Source: Lawsonibacter sp. (GTDB taxonomy: Bacteria; Bacillota; Clostridia; Oscillospirales; Oscillospiraceae). Taken from it: 13,615 nt of DNA. The position numbers and the translations under genes are program-made. The stretch lies in the NCBI GenBank assembly GCA_022798155.1, contig JAAWLY010000049.1:1-13615 (forward strand), given 5' to 3'. This document shows positions 1-5,554 of the stretch, in pieces. Below the pieces are notes generated by a model. That model was not told the origin of the DNA. It did not search any database and worked only from the letters and a program-made list of their open reading frames with translations. How positions within the stretch are numbered: position 1 is the first letter of the stretch; the number at the start of each line of letters is the position of its first letter.

Positions 1-24
1 GCCGCCCATATGGGCGGCCCTTTT
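1..24 (+). terminator. Intrinsic terminator of a gene left of the window
   Basis: A perfect stem GCCGCCC (1-7) with GGGCGGC (12-18), loop ATAT, is followed by CC and TTTT (21-24). This is the form of a rho-independent terminator reading rightwards, so a plus-strand gene probably ends just left of the window. The hairpin may start further left than position 1. Confidence 0.6.
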
Positions 25-32
25 AACCTCCT

Positions 33-242
33 TTGGCGCAAAGACCCCAGGTCCGCACCAAAGGCCCCTTGGGCAAAGAGGTGAAAAATTTGTGGCCAAA
101 AGCAAAGGTCAATACAGAGCGGGTCAGCACTTTTTTGTCAGTAGAACATTTGGAGGCGTTGAAGCGGGAGGCCGAACGCAATGGGACAAATGTTAGTGCT
201 CTGATTCGTATGATTATTCTGGAGTATTTGGCCGAAAAATAA
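33..242 (+). CDS. Small ribbon-helix-helix DNA-binding protein
   Basis: A 69-residue protein whose residues about 31-67 (VSTFLSVEHLEAL, then KREAERNGTNVSALIRMIILEYL) have the beta strand-helix-helix layout of the Arc/CopG/MetJ ribbon-helix-helix fold, which binds operator DNA as a dimer. It is basic at the N terminus. The start is uncertain. TTG at 33 has no ribosome site and sits nine bases past the terminator T-run. TTG at 90 has AAAGAGGTG six bases upstream and would give a 50-residue protein that keeps the whole fold. Codon third positions between 33 and 90 are GC-rich, as in real coding sequence, which favours the longer form. No promoter was seen between the terminator and the gene, so it may be transcribed from further left. 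Whether it is an antitoxin, a mobile-element regulator or an autonomous repressor cannot be told; no toxin partner is visible. Confidence 0.65.
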   Translation: MAQRPQVRTKGPLGKEVKNLWPKAKVNTERVSTFLSVEHLEALKREAERNGTNVSALIRMIILEYLAEK

Positions 243-281
243 GAGTTTCGGGCCCTCTTTCACAAACGCGCCGAAACTCTT
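241..281. repeat. 11-bp inverted repeat after the RHH gene
   Basis: AAGAGTTTCGG (241-251) and CCGAAACTCTT (271-281) are exact reverse complements separated by 19 bases; the left arm overlaps the RHH stop codon. In RNA this is an 11-bp stem. No U-run follows on the plus strand (ATACC), so it is a poor terminator in that direction; on the minus strand ATTTTT follows. It could be a processing hairpin, a weak terminator, or a DNA operator for the adjacent RHH protein. Confidence 0.55.
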
Positions 282-287
282 ATACCA

Positions 288-331
288 CACCCGGAGGAAT
301 GGCAAATCTATTTATGCCACACCTCCCGGTG
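288..331 (+). repeat. Long imperfect hairpin in the leader of the 66-aa gene
   Basis: The segment folds with CACC (288-291)/GGTG (328-331), a C-C mismatch, GGAGG (293-297)/CCTCC (322-326), a 3x3 internal loop, and GGCA (301-304)/TGCC (315-318) around a 10-base loop. It ends 7 bases before the AAGGAGG ribosome site of the next gene. The stem hides a second Shine-Dalgarno-like GGAGG that lies one base before an ATG (299). Confidence 0.45.
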
Positions 332-348
332 AAAATCAAGGAGGAAAT

Positions 349-549
349 ATGGATGTAACCAAGCTGTACGATCTGGAGGAAGCGATCCAGCATCTTTCCG
401 ACGGCCTGGATGCAGTCGAGGTCATGGTCATGGGCCTGGAGCAGGTCCAGGGTGCTCATGCGGGCGGGCTTTACGCGGTCTGGCGGTATCTGGATGCGGC
501 CAACCGGGAGGTCGGCCAAAAATTGGAGGTTTGCCTGAAAGGGGCATGA
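349..549 (+). CDS. Small helical hypothetical protein
   Basis: A 66-residue acidic protein with a good start: AAGGAGG at 339-345 and ATG at 349. I do not recognise a family. It appears all-helical: residues about 5-35 (LYDLEEAIQHLSDGLDAVEV and onward) show hydrophobic residues at heptad-like spacing, a short Ala-Gly turn follows (AHAGG), and a second amphipathic helix runs from about 41 to 63 (YAVWRYLDAANREVGQKLEV). It has no signal peptide, membrane segment or cysteine pair. It shares a direction with the RHH gene 106 bases upstream, with two inverted repeats between, and is closed by a strong terminator at 556. Small proteins of this kind are common as accessory genes of integrated elements, but nothing here proves that. 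Confidence 0.6.
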   Translation: MDVTKLYDLEEAIQHLSDGLDAVEVMVMGLEQVQGAHAGGLYAVWRYLDAANREVGQKLEVCLKGA

Positions 550-555
550 CAAGAA

Positions 556-584
556 GGGGCTGCCCGTGTGGGCAGCCCCCTTTT
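556..584. terminator. Bidirectional intrinsic terminator between convergent genes
   Basis: A ten-bp perfect stem, GGGGCTGCCC (556-565) and GGGCAGCCCC (570-579), with loop GTGT, is followed on the plus strand by C and TTTT. Read on the minus strand the same stem is followed by TTCTT. It serves the 66-aa gene ending at 549 (plus) and the ATP-grasp gene ending at 588 (minus). Confidence 0.85.
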
Positions 585-587
585 CAC

Positions 588-1796
588 TTACTTGTCGGAG
601 GGTTCCTTGCAGCGCAGGACATCCTGATAGAAGGCATCCACCTTCTTCTGGGTGGGGAAGACGGCCACATACATCTGGTTGCCCATGGCGTCGGAGAGGG
701 CGTCGGGGATGCGCTCCACCATGCGCATATTTTTGCCGTACTTTTTCAAAATGGCCTCGTGGTCCATGACGAAGTCCTTGCCGTCCCGCCGGCCAGCGAA
801 GGCGCAGAAGGCGTGCTCCTCCAGGGGGACGGTGGAGTGGTCGAAGGCGATCATGTCGGCCCAGATCTTGTACACATTGGTGGAGTGGGCGAAGTTCATC
901 ATGTCGGGGGTAAAGCCGCCGCAGGGCCGCATATTGACCTCCAGGGCCACTACGTCCCCCTTCTTGCCCATGCCCTCCTGATCCTGGTCCAGGCGGAAGA
1001 ACTCAAAGTGGATGAAGCGGCTCTTTACGCCGAAGCTCTTCACTGCCGCCCGGCCGGCCTTCCTGGTGTCGGCGGGGAGAGTTTTCAGGATGTAGTAGAT
1101 GGAGTTATCCATATCGTTGACGATATCCATAATGGACATGGGGGTGATATTGCCTGTCTCGAAGAGGGGCTCGCCCTTGGAGTCGATGATAGCATCGTAG
1201 GAGTTGACGGTGGCGTGGAGGAACTCCTCCATGATGAAGGAGACCTCCGGGTCCCGCTCGGCCAGGAAGGCCTGCAGCTCCTTCTTGCTGTCCAGTTTAT
1301 AGGTGTGGGAGGCGCCCACGCCGTTGTCCGGTTTGACGATGACGGGCCAGCCCACCTTTTTGATAAACTTCATGCACCCGGCCTCGTCGTCCACAATGTG
1401 GTAGCGGGCGGTGGGGATGCCAACAGCCTGGTAGTACTCCTTCATCTTGGATTTGTACTTCACCCGGGGCATGTCCTCCACCTGGAAGCCGCTGGTGATG
1501 TGGAAGTCGGTGCGCAGCCGGGCGTCCTGCTCCAGCCAGTACTCGTTGTTGGACTCCAGCCAGTGGATTTTTCCGTACTTAAAGGCGAAGAAGGCCACCG
1601 CCCGGTAGACCTCGTCGTAGTTCTCCAGACTGTTTACCTTATAGTACTCGGTAAGGCTGTCTTTCAGCTCCTGGGGCAGTTCGTCGTAGGGCTGGTCGCC
1701 CACGCCCAGCACGTTGAGACCGTTATTTTTCAGCTCCCGGCAGAACTTCCAGTAGTTGGTGGGAAAATTGGGGGAAATAAAGATGCAGTTTTTCAT
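588..1796 (-). CDS. ATP-grasp domain ligase (carbamoyl-phosphate-synthase-like fold)
   Basis: A 402-residue soluble protein. The N-terminal ~110 residues form a pre-ATP-grasp, Rossmann-like domain beginning IFISPNFPTNYW. The ATP-grasp core shows the ATP-binding lysine and small-residue loop VKPDNGVGAS (154-163), the hinge acids MEE (189-191), and the metal/phosphate region FIHFEFF (261-267) and ALEVNMRPCGG (284-294), with Glu286 and Asn288 as likely Mg ligands. Such enzymes activate a carboxylate as acyl phosphate and join it to an amine or thiol; the substrates are not evident. ATG at 1796 is chosen because AGGAG (1811-1807) lies ten bases upstream; the GTG at 1805 would sit one base from it. 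It is its own unit: an upstream terminator (1877-1908) separates it from the hydrolase pair and a bidirectional terminator follows. I believe conserved Clostridia relatives occur beside esterase genes as here, from memory only. Confidence 0.85.
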   Translation of the reverse strand: MKNCIFISPNFPTNYWKFCRELKNNGLNVLGVGDQPYDELPQELKDSLTEYYKVNSLENYDEVYRAVAFFAFKYGKIHWLESNNEYWLEQDARLRTDFHITSGFQVEDMPRVKYKSKMKEYYQAVGIPTARYHIVDDEAGCMKFIKKVGWPVIVKPDNGVGASHTYKLDSKKELQAFLAERDPEVSFIMEEFLHATVNSYDAIIDSKGEPLFETGNITPMSIMDIVNDMDNSIYYILKTLPADTRKAGRAAVKSFGVKSRFIHFEFFRLDQDQEGMGKKGDVVALEVNMRPCGGFTPDMMNFAHSTNVYKIWADMIAFDHSTVPLEEHAFCAFAGRRDGKDFVMDHEAILKKYGKNMRMVERIPDALSDAMGNQMYVAVFPTQKKVDAFYQDVLRCKEPSDK

Positions 1797-1843
1797 GATA
1801 CACACACTCCTGTTTTCTTTCGTTGTACTCCCAATGTACTGTT

Positions 1844-1872
1844 ACTATATCGCTTTAATGCGTTGGAGTAAC
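1844..1872 (-). promoter_or_regulatory. Possible promoter of the ATP-grasp gene
   Basis: On the minus strand GTTACT (1872-1867) is followed after 17 bases by TATAGT (1849-1844), five of six matches to the -10 consensus; the -35 is weak (3/6). It begins just past the T-run of the upstream terminator, where a promoter is needed. Two AGTAC direct repeats, 11 bases apart (1840-1836 and 1829-1825), lie just downstream of the -10 and might be a binding site. Confidence 0.4.
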
Positions 1873-1876
1873 ATGG

Positions 1877-1908
1877 TAAAAAGAGTGGGCCGCCGCCTGG
1901 GGCGGCCC
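1877..1908 (-). terminator. Intrinsic terminator of the hydrolase operon
   Basis: On the minus strand GGGCCGCC (1908-1901) pairs with GGCGGCCC (1894-1887), with a six-base loop, followed by ACTCTTTTT (1886-1878). It lies about 20 bases after the stop of the second hydrolase gene and ends that transcript before the ATP-grasp gene. Confidence 0.8.
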
Positions 1909-1926
1909 GTTTCGCGGACGGTTCGA

Positions 1927-2676
1927 TCAGTCCAGCAGATAGGGCAGGAAATACTCGGTCTGCTTGTACCACCAGGGCCAGTCGTGGTTTACGTCCCAGC
2001 CCCACAGGTCTACCCAAATGTTAATCCCCTTCTGCTCAAAGATTTCCTTGAGCCGGCGGGTGGTTTCAGGCTGCTCCCAGGCCCCCTGGCCCACACAGAT
2101 GACCCCCTTCTTCTGGTTGTACAGGTCAATGTAGGGGTGGTCGGCGGGCATGTTGGCCATGCAGTCCACCAGGGAGTTGAGATAGACCAGCTCGTCGGAG
2201 TAGTCCCCGAAGCCGTAGGTGCCGGTATACAGCCCGCTGAGGGCCAGCACCCGGTCGAAGAGGTCGGGGCGGCGGAAGAAGAGGTTGGCGGCGTGGGTGG
2301 CCCCCAGGCTGCACCCGAAGGCCATCACCCCCGGCTGGCCGGTCCAGCCGTTGCGGTCGTTGACCATGGCGCGCATAAAGGGGACCATTTCGTCGGTGAT
2401 ATAGCTCATCCACTGCTCGTGGCGGCGGACCCGCCAGTAGGGGTCGCCCTGGGCGGACCAGGTCTCCTTGTCCATGGTGTCGATGCTGAACACCATGGCC
2501 TTGCCCGCCTCGACCCAGGGGGCCCAGGTGTCGGTGAGGTGGAAGTTTTCAAAGTCGAAGAACCGGCCGTCCTGGCAGGGGATGAACAGTACGGGCCGGC
2601 CGGCATGGCCATATACCTTGCACTCCATATCCCGGCCCAGGGCGGGGCTGTAGTTTTTAAAATACTGGGTTTCCAT
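1927..2676 (-). CDS. Alpha/beta-hydrolase, putative esterase (esterase D-like), second of a tandem pair
   Basis: A 249-residue cytoplasmic protein of the alpha/beta-hydrolase fold, most like the PF00756 putative-esterase group. The nucleophile elbow is GCSLG (121-125, Ser123), followed by the usual helix ATHAANLFF. The likely catalytic histidine is His231 in NHDWPWW near the C terminus. There is no signal peptide. The ATG at 2676 is preferred because GGAGG (2688-2684) lies seven bases upstream; an ATG two codons earlier (2682) would be only one base from it. It follows the other hydrolase gene by 17 bases and shares its promoter. The tryptophan-rich segments (WAPW, WGWDVNHDWPWW) suggest a large hydrophobic or aromatic acyl pocket, but the substrate is unknown. 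Confidence 0.82.
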   Translation of the reverse strand: METQYFKNYSPALGRDMECKVYGHAGRPVLFIPCQDGRFFDFENFHLTDTWAPWVEAGKAMVFSIDTMDKETWSAQGDPYWRVRRHEQWMSYITDEMVPFMRAMVNDRNGWTGQPGVMAFGCSLGATHAANLFFRRPDLFDRVLALSGLYTGTYGFGDYSDELVYLNSLVDCMANMPADHPYIDLYNQKKGVICVGQGAWEQPETTRRLKEIFEQKGINIWVDLWGWDVNHDWPWWYKQTEYFLPYLLD

Positions 2677-2693
2677 TGTCATTCCTCCATGTG

Positions 2694-3461
2694 TTATTCC
2701 CGCCCGTAGAGCAGGGTGTTTAGAAAGAAGGGAATCTGCCGCTCCCAGCTGGCCTCGCTGTGGTCGCCGCCGGGGACGATGCGGAAATCTAAGAATATGC
2801 CCTTTTCCAGCAGCAGCTGGGCCGCCTTTCCCAGTGAGCGGATCATATGGCTATGGTTGGCCAGCTCCTCAGAGCCGTAGTCCATATAGAGCACGGTGCC
2901 GGGGGCCAGGCAGGCGGAGCGGATCAGGGACTCGATTTTCCCCGGGGCCACCCACAGGGAGGGGGACAGGGCCGCCGCCCGGGAGAAGATGTGGTTGTAC
3001 TCCAGCAGGGCGTATAGGCTCATCAGCCCGCCCATGGAGCTGCCGGCGATGAAGGTGTCCTCCCGGCCTGGGAGGGTGGGGAACTCCCGGTCAATCTCCG
3101 GCTTGAAGGTTTTGGTGAACCACTCCATGGTGACTTGCCCCCGCCCGGGGATCTGCTTAAAGCGTTCGTAGCGGAAATTGTAAGGGGAGTATTCCGACAG
3201 CCGGCCGTTGTCGGGGCTGTGGTTGCACTCCACCGCCGCCACAATCAGGGGGGTGCCGGTGTATTCCAGATACTCCTTCATCCCCCAGGATTTGCCATAG
3301 GTGGCGTCCTCGTCGAAGAACACGTTGTGCCCGTCGAACATATAGAGCACCGGATAGCGCTGTGACTGGTCCTTCTCCCACTGGTCGGGGAGGTAGACGT
3401 AGGCCCGGCGGGGTTCATCCCCGGTGAGCTCCGGAATGGTAATGTCCCATTGATGGATCAT
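2694..3461 (-). CDS. Alpha/beta-hydrolase, putative esterase (esterase D-like), first of a tandem pair
   Basis: A 255-residue alpha/beta-hydrolase of the PF00756 type (relatives include esterase D and the siderophore trilactone hydrolases Fes/IroE/BesA). The N-terminal strand region reads YVYLP and PVLYMFDGHNVFFD (38-50), typical of this group. The nucleophile elbow is GSSMG (140-144, Ser142), a probable acid lies in DYGSEE (Asp194 or a neighbour) and the probable catalytic His234 is in GGDHSEASW. The reading frame is open 71 codons further upstream, but that stretch contains the promoter and inverted repeats and is not protein-like. ATG 3461 has AAAGAGG (3478-3472) ten bases upstream and gives a length close to its neighbour. 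No signal peptide, so it acts inside the cell. It is first in the operon. Confidence 0.83.
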   Translation of the reverse strand: MIHQWDITIPELTGDEPRRAYVYLPDQWEKDQSQRYPVLYMFDGHNVFFDEDATYGKSWGMKEYLEYTGTPLIVAAVECNHSPDNGRLSEYSPYNFRYERFKQIPGRGQVTMEWFTKTFKPEIDREFPTLPGREDTFIAGSSMGGLMSLYALLEYNHIFSRAAALSPSLWVAPGKIESLIRSACLAPGTVLYMDYGSEELANHSHMIRSLGKAAQLLLEKGIFLDFRIVPGGDHSEASWERQIPFFLNTLLYGRE

Positions 3462-3533
3462 GGTGAGCAGGCCTCTTTCCAACTTTAGGTTTGCATCTGA
3501 AAAAAGCCAGAAAGGCTGACACAGATTGAAAAT

Positions 3534-3562
3534 ATTATACCAAAGAAAGCGGCGAAATGCAA
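3534..3562 (-). promoter_or_regulatory. Promoter of the hydrolase operon
   Basis: On the minus strand TTGCAT (3562-3557) and a perfect TATAAT (3539-3534) are 17 bases apart, in an AT-rich gap. The expected transcript start is near 3527, giving a 5' leader of about 65 bases before the ATG at 3461. The -35 overlaps an inverted repeat (3559-3572). Confidence 0.7.
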
Positions 3563-3598
3563 TCCTGATTGCGGGGTTGCTTTTCCAATAAATATTGG
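3559..3598. promoter_or_regulatory. Two 14-bp inverted repeats at the hydrolase promoter (candidate operators)
   Basis: GCAAT-CCTG-ATTGC (3559-3572) overlaps the -35 hexamer, and CCAATA-AA-TATTGG (3585-3598) lies just upstream. Their centres are 26 bases apart. Both are perfect inverted repeats in DNA and too short to be useful RNA terminators, so binding sites for a dimeric regulator are the simplest reading. The regulator is not known. Confidence 0.4.
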
Positions 3599-3602
3599 GT
3601 GT

Positions 3603-3618
3603 GCGGGGCCCCGCTTTT
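3603..3618 (+). repeat. GC palindrome with a T-run before the AbrB remnant
   Basis: GCGGGGCCCCGC (3603-3614) is a perfect 12-base palindrome followed by TTTT. As RNA it would give only a four-bp stem around GGCC, so it is at best a weak plus-strand terminator. It marks the place where homology to the AbrB family begins. Confidence 0.3.
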
Positions 3619-3638
3619 AGGCATATAGCAAAGAATGG

Positions 3639-3947
3639 TTGCCCCTCATGGTGTCCCGCCAGGACGTGCTCCACCTGCCCAAGCTGATCCGCCCCTATTT
3701 AATGATGATGGGCAGCCTACTGGTGCTGAACCTGGGGATGGGCTTTTTGATGTCCCGGCTGTTTCACATCCAGCTGCGAGAGTCGATGCTGACCCTGCCG
3801 CCGGCCGGCGCCACCGAGATGGCGCTGATCGCCGCCGGCCTGGGGGTGGAGAGCGCCAATCTGGTGGTACTCCAGCTCTGCCGGCTGGTGGGCGTTATGG
3901 TGCTGTTTCCGCACATCTTTCGGGCAATTGTGCTGCTGTGTGCCTGA
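3639..3947 (+). pseudogene. Truncated AbrB-type membrane protein, probable gene remnant
   Basis: The 102-residue reading resembles the C-terminal half of the AbrB/YbgN-like membrane duplication family (PF05145), whose members are about 160 residues for one unit or 350 for two. The recognisable part is PPAGATEMALIAAGLGVESA (54-73), matching the family's P-G-G-x-x-E-M motif, followed by LVVLQLCRLVGVMVLFPHIF and preceded by a membrane segment (about 20-39). The N-terminal half is missing: a TAG in frame lies at 3618, the only start is a TTG or a later ATG, and neither has a ribosome site. No plus-strand promoter was seen. The sequence itself is intact and GC-rich to its TGA, and a strong terminator follows, so truncation seems recent. 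A functional short protein is possible but less likely. The intact family is of poorly known function, probably transport-related. Confidence 0.6.
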
Positions 3948-3953
3948 ATGGTT

Positions 3954-3997
3954 AAAAGCACTGCTTCTCCGTCTGAGGGGAGAAGCAGTGCTTTTTT
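3954..3997. terminator. Strong bidirectional terminator
   Basis: AGCACTGCTTCTCC (3957-3970) pairs perfectly with GGAGAAGCAGTGCT (3979-3992), extended by AAA/TTT to a 17-bp stem with an eight-base loop. TTTTTT (3992-3997) follows on the plus strand and TTTT on the minus strand. It ends the D-amino-acid transaminase transcript (minus) and the AbrB remnant (plus). Confidence 0.92.
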
Positions 3998-3999
3998 GC

Positions 4000-4848
4000 T
4001 TATTTGGCGGTTTCCCGCTGGAATTTTGCCAGATAGGCGTCTTGGAGCAGCTGAATGCGCTGGGGGTCCCTGCCGCCCACGGGGATATGGTCGATGGACT
4101 CCACCCGCATACACAGGGCGCTGGAGCTGGTGACGATGGCCTCGTCGGCGTTCATCAGCTCCACCATAGAGAAGGGCTCCTCCGCCACCGGGATGCCGTT
4201 CTCCCTGGCCAGGGCCAGCAGGTGCTTGCGGGTGATGCCGGGGAGGATCAGCTCGTCGGTAGGGGCGGTGCGCAGGACCCCGTCCTTCAGGATGGAGATG
4301 TTGCTGTGGGCACACTCGGTGACCCGGCTGCCCCGGTGGAGCACCGCCTCGTCGCAGCCGGCCTCCAGGGCCCGCTGGTTGGCCAGCACGCTGGGAATCA
4401 GGTTCAGGGTTTTGATGTTGCACAGCTTAAAGCGGGTGTCCTCCAAGGAGATGAGCTTGTAGGGGATATCCATGGACTTCATGGTGTGGGGCTTGACGAA
4501 GATCATCAGCGAGGGCTCCACGCCCTGGGGAAACACATGGTTGCGGGGGCTGTTGCCCCGAGTGATCTGCCAGTACAGGAAGTGGACGGGGTTGTCCTCC
4601 GCTGCGTCGATGACCTTCTGCAGCTCCGCCTTCACCTGCTCCCGGTCCATTTTGAAGGGGATTTCCAGCAGCCGCAGGCTGTTGTACATCCGGTCGAGAT
4701 GGTCCTCAATGGCGAAGGGGATGCGGTTGGCCACACAGGTGGCCTCGTAGATACCGTCGCCGAAGTAGAGGGCCCGGTCCCCCATAGACACCTTCATATC
4801 TTCCAGCGCACCGATTTCGCCGTTGTAGTAGCCGACATTTTTCCACAT
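4000..4848 (-). CDS. dat: D-amino-acid transaminase (class IV PLP aminotransferase)
   Basis: A 282-residue fold-type IV PLP enzyme, usual length for the family. It exchanges amino groups between D-amino acids and 2-oxo acids, typically D-alanine + 2-oxoglutarate giving pyruvate + D-glutamate, the last needed for peptidoglycan. Visible signatures are YFGDGIYE (28-35), ITRGNSPRNHVFP (95-107) with the Arg and His that bind the substrate carboxylate in D-amino-acid enzymes, the PLP lysine Lys146 in IKTLNLI, the VTECAHSNI segment, and TSSSALC for phosphate binding. The RGxSPRxH motif favours D-amino-acid transaminase over branched-chain aminotransferase or aminodeoxychorismate lyase. Start: GGAGG seven bases before ATG 4848. 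It lies 57 bases after the PAP2 gene with no convincing promoter between, so the two are probably one operon of cell-wall precursor genes. Confidence 0.88.
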   Translation of the reverse strand: MWKNVGYYNGEIGALEDMKVSMGDRALYFGDGIYEATCVANRIPFAIEDHLDRMYNSLRLLEIPFKMDREQVKAELQKVIDAAEDNPVHFLYWQITRGNSPRNHVFPQGVEPSLMIFVKPHTMKSMDIPYKLISLEDTRFKLCNIKTLNLIPSVLANQRALEAGCDEAVLHRGSRVTECAHSNISILKDGVLRTAPTDELILPGITRKHLLALARENGIPVAEEPFSMVELMNADEAIVTSSSALCMRVESIDHIPVGGRDPQRIQLLQDAYLAKFQRETAK

Positions 4849-4905
4849 AATTTTTCCTCCATTTTGTCATTTGTCTATAGTGGCGAACAATATCCGCCCG
4901 CCTGT

Positions 4906-5460
4906 CTAATGCGCATGTCTCTGCCTGTCCTCATGAACCTGAATCACCTTCCAGGCCGCCCAGGCGCACAAAGACCCGATAACCGCCCCCGCCAGCACGT
5001 CGGAAGGGTAGTGGACCCCCACGTACAGCCGTGACAGGCCCATCAGCACCGCCAGCACCACGGCCGTGACCCGCCCCCACCTCCAGGGCAGGGTGCGCAC
5101 CCAGACCATCGCCGCGGCGAAAGCGGCGCAGGTGTGGCCCGAGGGGAAGGAGTTGGGGTCCTTCTCCTCCACGATGTGGCCCAGCCCCTCCACCATCAGC
5201 CAGGGCCGGGGCCGGGAGACCAGCGGCTTGATGGTCAGGTTTGTTACCACCAGCCCCAGCGCCATGGCGCACAGGGCCAGCGCCCCCGCCTTTCTGGTTT
5301 TCCGAAAGCACAGCATGGCCAGGGACAGGGCGATCCACATCAGCCCCGCGTTGCCCAGCATGGTGTAGGGCGCAGCCAGCACGCTGAGCGAGGTGTTCCT
5401 TACATACTCCTGAATCCACAGCAGAATGTTCCCATCCAGCTGAAGCAGGGCGTCAAACAT
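4906..5460 (-). CDS. PAP2-family membrane lipid phosphatase
   Basis: A 184-residue integral membrane protein with the complete three-part PAP2 signature: K78-x6-R85P86 (KPLVSRPRP), P106SGH109 and S143R-x5-H150-x3-D154 (SRLYVGVHYPSD). His150 is the expected nucleophile and His109 the acid. About five hydrophobic segments are visible (roughly 38-52, 58-77, 110-122, 128-142, 154-171). Bacterial members remove phosphate from undecaprenyl pyrophosphate (BcrC type) or from phosphatidic acid or phosphatidylglycerophosphate; the short length and context beside D-glutamate synthesis favour undecaprenyl carrier recycling, by inference. Start: GGGAGG then seven bases to ATG 5460. It has its own promoter (5501-5528), divergent from the glycosyltransferase, and leads the operon with the transaminase. 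Confidence 0.87.
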   Translation of the reverse strand: MFDALLQLDGNILLWIQEYVRNTSLSVLAAPYTMLGNAGLMWIALSLAMLCFRKTRKAGALALCAMALGLVVTNLTIKPLVSRPRPWLMVEGLGHIVEEKDPNSFPSGHTCAAFAAAMVWVRTLPWRWGRVTAVVLAVLMGLSRLYVGVHYPSDVLAGAVIGSLCAWAAWKVIQVHEDRQRHAH

Positions 5461-5473
5461 GAAAAAACCTCCC

Positions 5474-5502
5474 TTGACCCCTTTTGAAAACTATACTATA
5501 AT
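5474..5502 (+). promoter_or_regulatory. Promoter of the glycosyltransferase gene
   Basis: TTGACC (5474-5479), 17 bases, then a perfect TATAAT (5497-5502). The expected start is near 5509, about 46 bases before the TTG start codon at 5555. The -35 lies next to the ribosome site of the divergent PAP2 gene and the -10 overlaps that gene's -10. Confidence 0.75.
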
Positions 5503-5528
5503 AATAGAGCTTTTTTCCAGCAAGTCAA
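5501..5528 (-). promoter_or_regulatory. Promoter of the PAP2-transaminase operon
   Basis: On the minus strand TTGACT (5528-5523), 16 bases, then TATTAT (5506-5501). It faces the glycosyltransferase promoter and shares bases 5501-5502 of the -10 region, so both promoters cannot be opened at once. Confidence 0.6.
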
Positions 5529-5554
5529 CACTATTTTTTCGGAGGTCCGTTCCC

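Noticed and set aside
7..34. Minus-strand AAAGGAGG (34-27) with an ATG at 9, suggesting a gene leaving the window leftwards.
   Set aside because: Spacing of about 17 bases is too long and the ATG lies inside the terminator hairpin.
258..286. Possible promoter TTTCAC-17-TATACC before the 66-aa gene.
   Set aside because: The -35 matches only two of six positions; not distinguishable from chance.
299..358. A 19-codon frame (ATG 299 to TAA 358) overlapping the start of the 66-aa gene.
   Set aside because: GGAGG is only one base from its ATG and is base-paired in the hairpin; the peptide shows no clear feature.
531..1871. A 446-codon plus-strand open frame opposite the ATP-grasp gene, and similar long frames opposite the hydrolases (1756-2709), purF (8311-9459), purM (9735-10856) and the DUF1266 gene (12289-13374).
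   Set aside because: They mirror high-GC third positions of real genes on the other strand, have low-complexity Val/His/Gly/Leu-rich products, no ribosome sites, and the opposite strands carry clear enzyme motifs.
3500..3516. Small hairpin with a T6 run in the 5' leader of the hydrolase operon (minus strand, AGCC-TTTCT-GGCT).
   Set aside because: Only four base pairs; too weak to call an attenuator.
3462..3674. N-terminal extension of the first hydrolase by 71 codons.
   Set aside because: It would span the TATAAT promoter and two inverted repeats, the peptide is not family-like, and ATG 3461 has its own ribosome site.
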